NCBI GenBank assembly: GCA_003260025.2
Contig: QFZU02000112.1
Coordinates: forward strand, 1 to 63,897
DNA from: Microbispora triticiradicis
GTDB taxonomy: Bacteria; Actinomycetota; Actinomycetes; Streptosporangiales; Streptosporangiaceae
Length of the DNA: 63,897 nt
Reading direction: 5' to 3'
The notes below the pieces were generated by a model. It was not told where the DNA came from and did not search any database. It saw only the letters and a program-made list of their open reading frames with translations. Position numbers and translations under genes: made by a program. Positions 40,723-50,822 of this stretch are shown here, in pieces; positions within the stretch are counted from its first letter, which is position 1, and each line of letters starts with the position of its first letter.

Positions 40723-41906
40723 AGGCTCTCCTCGTACGGCAGGCCCACGTAGTTCTCCGCGAGCGTCGTACCCGCCGCGTCCGAGGAGGTGACGTAGTCG
40801 AGATGGGAGCCCTGCAGTTGCCGGGCGTAGGCGTCGTCGGAGTCGAAGGTGTGCAGCAGCGTCGTCATCCACCACGAGAAGTGCTGCGCCCGCCACACCC
40901 GGGGCAGGCAGGCCCGCGAGTAGCCGTCCAGCGCCTCCGTGGAGCCGCCGGCGAAGAACCGGGCCAGCGCCTCGGTCAGCACCCGCACGTCGGCCACCGC
41001 CAGGTTGAGCCCCTTCGCGCCGGTCGGCGGCACGATGTGGGCCGCGTCCCCGGCCAGGAACAGCCTGCCGTACTGCATGGGCTCGGCCACAAAGCTACGC
41101 ATCGGAGTGACGCTCTTCTCGACGATCTCGCCGGTCGCCAGGGCGAAGCCGGGCACGGTCTCCAGCCGGGTCCGCAGCTCGGCCCAGATCCGCTCGTCGG
41201 GCCACGCGGCGACGTCCTCGTCCGGGGCCACCTGGAGGTAGAAGCGGCTGATCTCCGGGGAGCGCATGCTGTGCAGGGCGAAGCCGCGCTCGGTCCGCGC
41301 GTAGATCAGCTCCTCCGACGACGGCTTCACCCGGGCGAGGATCCCGAGCCACGCGAAGGGGTAGTCCCGGCGATACTCGGTCAGCACGCCGTCCGGGATC
41401 GAGTCCCGGGACACGCCGTGGAAGCCGTCGCAGCCCGCGATCACGTCGCAGTCCAGCCGGTGTGCCGCGCCGCCGGAGCCGGTGAAGGTCAGGTACGGCC
41501 GGTCGGTCGCCGCGTCGTGCACCCGCACGTCGTCCACCTCGAAGCGGACGTCGCCCCCGGCCGCGAGCCGCGCCGCGACGAGGTCCTTGACGACCTCCTG
41601 CTGGCCGTACACGGTGATGCACCGGCCGGGCACCAGCCGCTCGAAGGCGATCCGGTGGCCCGCTCCGCCGTACCGCAGCTCGATGCCGTGGTGGGGGAGA
41701 CCCTCCCGTTTCAGCCGCTCGCCCACCCCCGCCTCGACGAGCGTGTCCACCGTGCCCTGTTCGAGCACCCCGGCCCGCACCCGCCGTTCGACGTACTCCC
41801 TGCTCCGGCGTTCCAGCACGACCGATTCGATCCCGCGCAGGTGGAGCAGATGGGAGAGCAGCAGGCCGGCCGGCCCCGCCCCGATGATCCCGACCTGAGT
41901 TCGCAT
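40719..41906 (-). CDS. pobA: 4-hydroxybenzoate 3-monooxygenase
   Basis: 395 residues of FAD monooxygenase. FAD motif IIGAGPAGLLLSHLLHLRG (residues 7-25), substrate/FAD motif CDVIAGCDGFHGVSRDSI (DG fingerprint near 157) and GDAAHIVPPTGAKGLNLAV (GD motif near 285). It hydroxylates 4-hydroxybenzoate to protocatechuate. First gene of the operon, divergent from the IclR regulator with paired operators between. ATG start; weak ribosome site. Confidence 0.95.
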   Translation of the reverse strand: MRTQVGIIGAGPAGLLLSHLLHLRGIESVVLERRSREYVERRVRAGVLEQGTVDTLVEAGVGERLKREGLPHHGIELRYGGAGHRIAFERLVPGRCITVYGQQEVVKDLVAARLAAGGDVRFEVDDVRVHDAATDRPYLTFTGSGGAAHRLDCDVIAGCDGFHGVSRDSIPDGVLTEYRRDYPFAWLGILARVKPSSEELIYARTERGFALHSMRSPEISRFYLQVAPDEDVAAWPDERIWAELRTRLETVPGFALATGEIVEKSVTPMRSFVAEPMQYGRLFLAGDAAHIVPPTGAKGLNLAVADVRVLTEALARFFAGGSTEALDGYSRACLPRVWRAQHFSWWMTTLLHTFDSDDAYARQLQGSHLDYVTSSDAAGTTLAENYVGLPYEESL

Positions 41907-41949
41907 GGCCCAAGCATCGGCGGCACCTGCCGTGTCACGTAGGCTTTGC

Positions 41950-41980
41950 TTCCGCCCAGTGGAAGTCCGTTCAGTGGAAG
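41950..41980. promoter_or_regulatory. IclR-type operator region
   Basis: TTCCGCCCAGTGGAA (imperfect inverted repeat TTCC...GGAA, 41950-41964) and a second CAGTGGAAG at 41972-41980, in the 84-bp gap between pobA and the regulator. IclR proteins commonly bind TGGAAnnnnnTTCCA-like sites. Position suits autoregulation and pobA control. Confidence 0.6.
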
Positions 41981-41990
41981 AGGGAGTCAC

Positions 41991-42779
41991 ATGGCCGGCG
42001 GCGCACGTGACCCCGGGCGTTCCGTGACGTCCCGGGCGCTGGCGATCCTCGGCGCCTTCGACGCCCGGCACGCGCGGCTCACGCTGACGGAGATCGCGGA
42101 ACGCACCGGCCTGGCGCTCAGCACCGTCCACCGGCTGGCGGGGGAGCTGGAGGAGTGGCGGGCCCTGCGCCGCGGCGCCGACGGGCGTTTCCAGATCGGC
42201 CGCCGCCTGTGGGAGCTGGGGCAGCTCGCCCCCGACCCGCTGCAGGAGGTGGCCCATCCCTGGCTGCAGGAGCTGTTCGGCGGCACCGGCGAGAACGTCC
42301 ATCTGGCCGTGCGGGACGGGCTGGAGGTCCTCTACGTCGACAAGGTGTACGGCAAGCGGGCCGTGCCGATCCTGTCGCGGACCGGTTCCCGCCTGCCGAT
42401 GCACCCGACCGGCGTCGGCAAGGCCCTGCTGGCCTACGAGCCGGGATGGTTCGTCACGTCCTATCTGTCCCGGCCGCTGGAGCGGCCGACGCCGCACACG
42501 ATCACCGAGCCGGGACGGCTGGCCCGCGAGCTCGCCCAGGTGCGCGCCCAGGGGTACGCCACGACCCACGAGGAGATGACGCTCGGCTCGTGCTCGGCCG
42601 CCGCGCCGGTGCTGGCCGGAGGCCCGCCCGCCGACGGGCAGGCCTACCGGCCCGTCGCGGCCGTCGGCATCGTGGTGTCCTCACGGCGGGTGCGTGAGCT
42701 GCCCCGCCTGGTCGAACCGCTGCTGACCGTCGCGGCCCGCATCGCCGCCGACTACCGGGCCGCCGTCGCGCGGGCCTGA
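41991..42779 (+). CDS. IclR-family transcriptional regulator (PcaR/PobR type)
   Basis: 262 residues. Winged helix-turn-helix at residues 10-65 (TSRALAILGAFDARHARLTLT... LALSTVHRLAGELEEW), then an IclR effector domain with VRDGLEVLYVDKV, LPMHPTGVGKALLAYEPGW (near 142) and VAAVGIVVSSRR. It likely senses 4-hydroxybenzoate or protocatechuate-pathway metabolites and controls the divergent operon. GGAAGAGGGAG ribosome site. Confidence 0.92.
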   Translation: MAGGARDPGRSVTSRALAILGAFDARHARLTLTEIAERTGLALSTVHRLAGELEEWRALRRGADGRFQIGRRLWELGQLAPDPLQEVAHPWLQELFGGTGENVHLAVRDGLEVLYVDKVYGKRAVPILSRTGSRLPMHPTGVGKALLAYEPGWFVTSYLSRPLERPTPHTITEPGRLARELAQVRAQGYATTHEEMTLGSCSAAAPVLAGGPPADGQAYRPVAAVGIVVSSRRVRELPRLVEPLLTVAARIAADYRAAVARA

Positions 42780-42804
42780 CGGCCGGGGTGCCGGACCCCG
42801 GGTG

Positions 42805-43224
42805 TCACAGCGGCGTGCAGGTCAGACCGGTCATCCCGAACGTGCCGCCGGTCGAGGAGCCGTTGGCGGTGACGGCGAAGCTCCCCCCGGGCGCGATGGT
42901 GCCGTTCCAGGACACGTTCGTCGCGGTGACGCTCCGCCCGGTCTGGGTCCACCTCGTGGTCAGCAGGGAGAAGAGCTTCTCGTCGCCGGTGAAGGTCCAG
43001 GAGATCCGCCAGCCGTTCAGGGTGGTCGTCCCGGTGTTCACCACTCTGCCGTCCGCCACGAAACCCGAGGGAAAGCTGTGGACGGTCGGGAAGCTGACCG
43101 AGCAGGACGCCGAGGCCGCGTTCGCCGGGGCGGGGGCGGCGACCACCGCGGCCGCGGCCAGCGTCGCCGCGGCGATCCAGGCGCCCCGCCGGGTGAAACC
43201 GGTTTCACGATACCGCCGTGCCAT
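42805..43224 (-). CDS. Secreted protein consisting of one family 2 carbohydrate-binding module
   Basis: 139 residues. Signal peptide (TRRGAWIAAATLAAAAVVAA) ending at ANAA, then a single CBM2: SCSVSFPTVHSFPSGF... with the conserved terminal cysteine pair (first Cys near 42, last in LTCTPL). Conserved surface tryptophans occur in NGWRISWTF, TTRWTQTG and NVSWNGTIAPG. No catalytic domain. AAGGAGAGGG decides the ATG start. Could bind cellulose or chitin and assist LPMO or cellulases, but a standalone CBM2 is unusual. Confidence 0.88.
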   Translation of the reverse strand: MARRYRETGFTRRGAWIAAATLAAAAVVAAPAPANAASASCSVSFPTVHSFPSGFVADGRVVNTGTTTLNGWRISWTFTGDEKLFSLLTTRWTQTGRSVTATNVSWNGTIAPGGSFAVTANGSSTGGTFGMTGLTCTPL

Positions 43225-43431
43225 TCCCTCTCCTTTCGCCGGCCAGGGGGTGTCCCCGCGGCCGATTCGATGAACGTTCCTCCGGATTGTGATCACGGCC
43301 GACGGGGAATGTCATGGCCTCGGGCTCCGTACGCGCGGTAGCGCCGGTACGCGGGTGAACGTTTCATCCGCCGGTACGGCAGGCGTATGGTGAGTGCGAG
43401 GGGCATCACAGGCAGCGGCGAGGGGGCCGCC

Positions 43432-44216
43432 ATGGACGCCGTCGTGATCGATTCTCTGGAACCGCTGATCGCCGGGTTGCGGTCGCGGGGCTTCGCCGTC
43501 GTGGGCCCGGTTGTGCGCGACGGCGCGATCCGCTTCGAGGAGATCGCCTCGGCCGGCCGGCTGCCCCGGGGGGTCACCGACGACCAGGACCCCGGCCGCT
43601 ACCGGCTGCGGGAGACCGGCGAGGAGATGATCTTCTCGTTCGCGGCGAGCCCCGACTCGGCCAAGCGGTACACCCAGCCGCCCCGCCAGGCGCTCTTCCG
43701 CATGCGCGGCGAGCGGATCGAGGAGGCGGAGGAGGAGGCGCCCCGGATCGCCCTGCTCGGCGTGCGGGCCTGCGACCTGGCGGCGATCGGCGTGCAGGAC
43801 CGGGTCTTCCTCGCGCCGGGCGCATGGGCCGCCGCGTGGACACCGAGGGCATCCAGGAGCGGCTGTCCGCGCACGACTCGCCGCGCTGGCAGCAGGTCGG
43901 CGCCCGCTGCCTCACCTGCGCCAACTGCACGATGGTCTGCCCCACCTGCTTCTGCACCACGGTCGAGGACTCCACGTCCCTGGCCGACGGCACGGCCGAA
44001 CGCGTCGAGCGCTGGGACTCCTGCTTCACCCTGGAGTTCTCGGAGGTCAACGGGACGCCGGTGCGGGGCTCCAACTCCGGCCGCTACCGCCAGTGGCTGA
44101 CCCACAAGTTCTCCACCTGGATCGACCAGTTCGGCATGTCCGGCTGCGTCGGCTGCGGCAGGTGCATCACGTGGTGCCCGGTGGGGATCGACGTGACCGA
44201 GGAACTGGCGGCATGA
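43432..44216 (+). pseudogene. Group 3b [NiFe]-hydrogenase beta-type iron-sulfur subunit, internally deleted and out of frame
   Basis: The N-terminal part (about 131 residues, [18 protein letters not shown]... [20 protein letters not shown]) is followed without a stop by a frame jump near 43824. The C-terminal part (130 residues from [14 protein letters not shown]) carries two [4Fe-4S] motifs, [12 protein letters not shown] and [12 protein letters not shown]. Intact proteins of this kind are about 330-370 residues; some 80-100 residues between the two halves are missing and the junction is out of frame. The C-part has its own ATG but no ribosome site. A nonfunctional or partly expressed remnant of an electron-transfer subunit. 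ATG start with GAGGGGG in front. Confidence 0.8.
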
Positions 44217-44314
44217 GCACCCCCGAACTGGTGCGGATCTACCGGACCTACCACGCCACCACCGAGCCCTTCCGGAGAGCGGCCGAGGAAGCCGGGGAGG
44301 AGGGACACGAGTGA
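44213..44314 (+). pseudogene. 33-codon remnant, probable tail of hydrogenase small (delta) subunit
   Basis: Reads [20 protein letters not shown] and then RRAAEEAGEEGHE. The pattern LVRxYRTxxAxxxPFR resembles the C-terminal tail of group 3b small subunits as I remember them, whose bulk, with the FAD (gamma) subunit, is absent here. It overlaps the beta remnant (ATGA) and the large subunit gene (GTGA). The apparent start codon may just be an internal Met of the original protein. Identification is inference from memory. Confidence 0.45.
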
Positions 44315-45053
44315 CCCACAAGACGGTGCGGATCGGCGGCCTGACCCGGGTGGAGGGCGAGGGCGGGCTGGTGGTGCACGCCCGCGACGGCCGGATCACC
44401 GGTCTGGAGCTGCGGATCTACGAGCCGCCCCGGTTCTTCGAAGCGCTGCTGCGCGGGCGCGGCCACACCGAGCCCCCCGACATCACCGCGAGGATCTGCG
44501 GCATCTGTCCCGTGGCGTACCAGATGAGCGCCTGCCAGGCGATCGAGGCCGCCTGCGGCGTGGAGATGACCGGCCCGCTGCGGGACCTGCGGCTGCTGCT
44601 GTACTACGGCGAATGGATCGAGTCGCACGCGCTGCACGTCCACCTGCTGCACGCGCCAGACTTCCTCGGCTACGACAGCGGCATCGCGATGGCCGCCGAC
44701 CGCCGCGACCTGGTCGAGCGCGGCCTCGCGCTGAAGAAGGCCGGAAACGAGCTGATCGCGGTCGTCGGCGGGCGGCCCATCCACCGGGTGCCCGCCCGGG
44801 CGGAGCTGGCCCCCGTCGCCGAGCGGCTGCGCCGCGCCCGCGACGACGCCGTCGCCACCGTCGCGTGGGTGGCCGCGTTCGACTTACCCGATGTCGAGCA
44901 CGACGACCTGCGTGACCTGCTCGCGCCCCGCCTCGCCCCGGGCCTCGACCCGCCCGAGGCGGAGCTGGCCGCCCTGTGCGAGAGGGCGATCCGCAACCAC
45001 GACCCCTGCATCTCCTGCTCCGCCCACTTCCTCGACTTCCACCTGGATCGCGG

Positions 45054-45057
<4 letters not shown>
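44311..45057 (+). CDS. [NiFe]-hydrogenase large subunit, group 3b type, internally shortened
   Basis: 248 residues against about 420 in the family. Both metal-ligand cysteine motifs are present: L1 RICGICPVAYQMSA near residues 62-75 and L2 HDPCISCSAHFL near 230-241. A short C-terminal extension after the histidine is the target of the maturation protease. The middle is missing in at least two places: after GGRPIHRV (about ten residues, in frame) and after LPDVEHDD (about 130-150 residues, in frame). The remaining frame stays open and coupled. Whether it can bind the cofactor without the missing core is doubtful. Confidence 0.78.
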
Positions 45058-47733
<2,676 letters not shown>

Positions 47734-47744
<11 letters not shown>

Positions 47745-48573
47745 TTTCGCCGACCGCCCGATCGTGGCGGGCACCGACGGCACGACCGTGGCCATCCAGG
47801 CCGTGGAATGGGCGGCCGACGAGGCCCACCGGAGGGGACTGCCCCTGCGGGTGGTCCACGCCGCCGACCGCCTGCCGTACGACGCCCCCCGCTATCCGAT
47901 CCCCGACTGCTACGACCGGATGATCCCGTCCGGCCGGCAGCTTCTCGACCACGCCGAGAAGGTCGCCCGGGACCGGTGGCCCGGCCTGGAGGTGAGCACG
48001 GAACTGGCCGACGGGCGGCCCGGCCGCGTGCTGCGCGAGCAGGCCGGCCGCGCGGCCGAGCTGGTGCTGGGCGGCCACGGGCCGGTCGGCGCGCGGCTCG
48101 CCGGTCACGTGGACGTGCCGGTCGTCGTCGTACGCCCGGCGGCTCCCGGCGCCGGCGCGGAGATCGTGGCCGGATTCGACGGCACGCACGCGGCGAGGCC
48201 CGCGCTCGCGTACGCGTTCGACGAGGCCCGGCTGCGCGGGCACCGGCTCAGAGTCGTCTGTGCCTGGGAACCGCCGATCTCCTCCGGGCCCAGGATCGCC
48301 GTGGACACCGGCGAGATCGGGCGGATCCGGGAGGACCGGGCGCGGCGCCTGCTGACCGTCTGGCGGGACAGGTACGCGGACGTCGAGACCGAACTCGACA
48401 TGGTCCGCGCCCATCCGGTCTCCGCGCTCGTCGACGCCTCGGCCCGGGCCGCCCTGCTCGTCGTCGGCTCCCACGGCAGGAACGCCCTCACCGCGGCCAT
48501 GCTCGGCTCGGTCAGCCGCGCCGTGCTCGAACACGCGCGCTGCCCGGTGGCCGTCGTCCGGCACGCTCTCTGA
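47734..48573 (+). CDS. Tandem-domain universal stress protein
   Basis: 279 residues, two UspA domains. Domain 1 begins RPIVAGTDGTTVAIQAVEWA and domain 2 begins EIVAGFDGTHAARPALAYA near 148. The ATP-binding signature is complete in domain 2 (VVGSHGRNALTAAMLGSVS near 247). In domain 1 it is contracted to LGGHGPVGARLAGH (near 110), about eight residues shorter than the usual G-2x-G-9x-G form. Overlaps the kinase by 11 bp. Such proteins belong to DosR regulons in mycobacteria. Confidence 0.9.
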
Positions 48574-48590
48574 CCGCTGGGCCGCCGGTG

Positions 48591-49142
48591 TCAGCGGCGG
48601 GCCGGCCGTACCCCGGGGACCGCCCGCTCCAGCAGGTCGGCCACATGCTCCGGGCCCTGGCCCTCCGGGCCGCGCAGGTCGATCTCCCCGTTCCGCACGC
48701 TCACCTCCCAGGTCTCGGACGGGTAGCGCTCGCGGAGAGCGGCGAGGACCGCGTCGCGAAGCTCGGCGTCCGACCTGGCCAGCAGCGCCATGAGGTCCCG
48801 GCGGCTGACCATGCCGACGACCCGCTCGTCCCGCAGCACCGGGACGCTCTTGATCCTCCTCGCGATCATCAGGTCGGTCAGCACCGCCGTGTCGGTGGTC
48901 TCCTCGACCGTGCTGACCTGCCGCGACATGACGTCCGCGACCGTGGCCGGCCCGGACAGGCCGGGCGTGAAGGCGCCGCACAGCAGGTCGATCTCGCTGA
49001 CCATCCCGACCAGCTCGCCGTGGTCTCCGAGCACGGGAGCGGCGGTGATGTCGTGGTCGTACAGCACCCGGATCGCGCGTCGCACCGTGTCGCCCCGGCC
49101 CAGCGTGATCACCGGGCTGCTCATGACCTCACCGGCGAGCAT
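48591..49142 (-). CDS. CBS-pair protein with C-terminal BON domain
   Basis: 183 residues. Two CBS domains (MSSPVITLGRGDTVRRAIRV at 7-26 and VMSRQVSTVEETTDTAVLTD near 75) and a short BON-like end (residues 135-165, LRDAVLAALRERYPSETWEV). GGAGG before the ATG gives the start; the longer frame begins 48 bases upstream. It likely binds adenine nucleotides. Convergent with the USP gene, 17 bp between stops. Common beside USPs in DosR-like islands. Confidence 0.88.
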   Translation of the reverse strand: MLAGEVMSSPVITLGRGDTVRRAIRVLYDHDITAAPVLGDHGELVGMVSEIDLLCGAFTPGLSGPATVADVMSRQVSTVEETTDTAVLTDLMIARRIKSVPVLRDERVVGMVSRRDLMALLARSDAELRDAVLAALRERYPSETWEVSVRNGEIDLRGPEGQGPEHVADLLERAVPGVRPARR

Positions 49143-49239
49143 GGCCACCTCCCACCTGAGCGTCGACCGTTCCACCTTCGCTGTCTCCATCCTCACCCGG
49201 GCGGCCCGGTGCCCGCCGGGCCGCAGGTCCCCGCAGCTC

Positions 49240-49254
49240 GGGACGTTCGGCACC
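49240..49254. promoter_or_regulatory. Candidate DosR/DevR-like half site
   Basis: GGGACGTTCGGCACC in the region between two divergent CBS genes. It resembles the left half of the DosR consensus GGGACTWWAGTCCC and the GGGACTTTCG element at 54874, but the right half is poor. Confidence 0.3.
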
Positions 49255-49347
49255 TGCGCACGACCGCGTCCCGGTGTCCGATGGAGATGGCAGACGCGCG
49301 TGCCCCGGCAGAGAGCCGGGTGCGCCGCCCGCGGGAGGTGGACGACG

Positions 49348-49833
49348 ATGACCATGGAAGCCATGACCGCCGCCGACGTGATGAGCCGCGTGCTGGTGAC
49401 CGTGAAGCCGGACGAGTCGCCGCTCATGGCCTGGGAGCTCATGCGCCGCGGGTCGATGCACCATCTGCCCGTCGTGGACTCCGGGTCCCACATCATCGGC
49501 GTGCTCACCCGGGAGGACATCGCCGCCCACTGGTCCGGCGGCCCGGCGGAGCAGTCGAGCGCCCAGGTGCGGCAGCTACTTGGAGGGCGCAGGTGCCCGC
49601 ACGTGTCCCCGGACGAGCCCCTGCCCGGGGTGGCGGCCGCGATGCTGGAGTCGGAGGTGGACGTGGTGCCCGTCATCGGGGCCTCCGGCATGCTGAAGGG
49701 CATCGTCACCGTGACCGACCTGCTGGCGGCGGTGGCGGGCAGACGGGTGGCCGTGGCACAGGACGCGGACTCGTCGGCGGGACTGTTCCGGCTGGAGCCG
49801 GTGCTTCCGCCCAAGCCGTCGCGGGCGGACTGA
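49348..49833 (+). CDS. CBS-pair protein
   Basis: 161 residues. Two CBS domains: TAADVMSRVLVTVKPDESPL at 7-26 and ...RRCPHVSPDEPLPGVAAAML near 82. A Gly/Asp loop (VIGASGMLKGIVTVTD) ends the second. The GGGAGGTGG ribosome site sets the start. Divergent from the CBS-BON gene. Regulatory nucleotide sensor of unknown partner. Confidence 0.88.
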   Translation: MTMEAMTAADVMSRVLVTVKPDESPLMAWELMRRGSMHHLPVVDSGSHIIGVLTREDIAAHWSGGPAEQSSAQVRQLLGGRRCPHVSPDEPLPGVAAAMLESEVDVVPVIGASGMLKGIVTVTDLLAAVAGRRVAVAQDADSSAGLFRLEPVLPPKPSRAD

Positions 49834-49925
49834 GCCCCTGCCCGCCGAGCCCTGCCCACAGAGCCTTGCCCGCCGAGCCCTGCCCACCAGGACTCCGCCC
49901 GCCGAGATCCTGCACAATGGGGGCC

Positions 49926-49955
49926 ATGCGCAACTCGGTGGTGATCTTCTCGTGA
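49926..49955 (+). pseudogene. Short reading frame ending RNSVVIFS, possible relic of mscR 3' end
   Basis: Nine sense codons (MRNSVVIFS) whose stop overlaps the GTG of the MBL gene (GTGA). Mycothiol-dependent formaldehyde dehydrogenase (MscR) genes often precede this MBL gene and end in a RSVVxF-like tail. The rest of that gene is absent. It could equally be a leader peptide. Confidence 0.3.
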
Positions 49956-50581
49956 GTGCCCGTATCGACCATGCCGTCACCTCGGGCACGTTCAGCCTGG
50001 ACGGCCAGACGTTCGACGTCGACAACAACGTGTGGGTGCTCGGCGACGACGCCGAATGCGTGGTGTTCGACGCGCCGCACGACGTCAAGGCGATCACGGA
50101 CGTGATCGCCGGTCGGCGGGTCCTGGCGATCCTGGCCACCCACGCGCACGACGACCATATCCGGGTCGCGCCCGAGCTGGCCGGCGCCACCGGGGCGCCC
50201 GTCCTGCTGCACCCGGCCGACCTGCCGCTGTGGCGGCTCACCCACCCTGACCGGGAGCCCGACGGCGCCCTGTCCGACGGGCAGATCATCGAGGTGGCCG
50301 GGACCCGCCTCGAAGTGCTGCACACGCCCGGCCACGCCCCCGGCGCCTGCTGCTTCCACGCACCGGACCTGGGTGTCCTCTTCACCGGCGACACGCTGTT
50401 CCAGGGCGGACCAGGAGCCACCGGCCGTTCGTTCTCCGACTTCGGGGTCATCATCGGCTCGATCCGCGACCGTCTGCTGACTCTGCCGCCCGAGACCGTC
50501 GTGCACACCGGCCACGGCGACAGCACGACCATCGGCGCCGAGCAGCCCCACCTCGACGACTGGATCCGCCGAGGTCACTGA
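49952..50581 (+). CDS. Metallo-beta-lactamase-fold hydrolase (MscR-associated type)
   Basis: 209 residues. Metal motif THAHDDHIRVAPELA (HxHxDH near 63-68), third histidine in HTPGHAPGACC (near 115), Asp in LFTGDTLFQGG and final His in VVHTGHGDSTT. In many actinobacteria it lies next to mycothiol-dependent formaldehyde dehydrogenase and is thought to handle S-formyl-mycothiol. The dehydrogenase is missing here. The GTG start is coupled to a tiny upstream frame. Confidence 0.9.
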   Translation: MSARIDHAVTSGTFSLDGQTFDVDNNVWVLGDDAECVVFDAPHDVKAITDVIAGRRVLAILATHAHDDHIRVAPELAGATGAPVLLHPADLPLWRLTHPDREPDGALSDGQIIEVAGTRLEVLHTPGHAPGACCFHAPDLGVLFTGDTLFQGGPGATGRSFSDFGVIIGSIRDRLLTLPPETVVHTGHGDSTTIGAEQPHLDDWIRRGH

Positions 50582-50746
50582 TCCCACCCGGGGTACCGGG
50601 AACCGCTTCGGCGGGAAAACGAGGGAAAAAGGCCCGTCCGTAAAGCACGCCCTTAACCTTGACGTGATTTCTGCCCGGTGCCATAGTCTGGGTTGCTGAT
50701 CAGCGCCCGACTCCCATCCCTCGTCCGCCGTCCAGAACAGCTAGTA

Positions 50747-50778
50747 ATGTTAGCGCAAACATTTGTTAGCGCTAACAA
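50747..50778. promoter_or_regulatory. Two adjacent LacI-family operators
   Basis: ATGTTAGCGCAAACAT (50747-50762, imperfect) is directly followed by the perfect palindrome TTGTTAGCGCTAACAA (50763-50778). This is the standard central-CG LacI-type site. It is 45 bp upstream of the arabinofuranosidase start; control by a sugar-responsive LacI repressor is very likely. Confidence 0.82.
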
Positions 50779-50822
50779 TCGGCTTTTCAGGCCGAGCAGG
50801 ATGTATGGAGGAACGATCCAAC

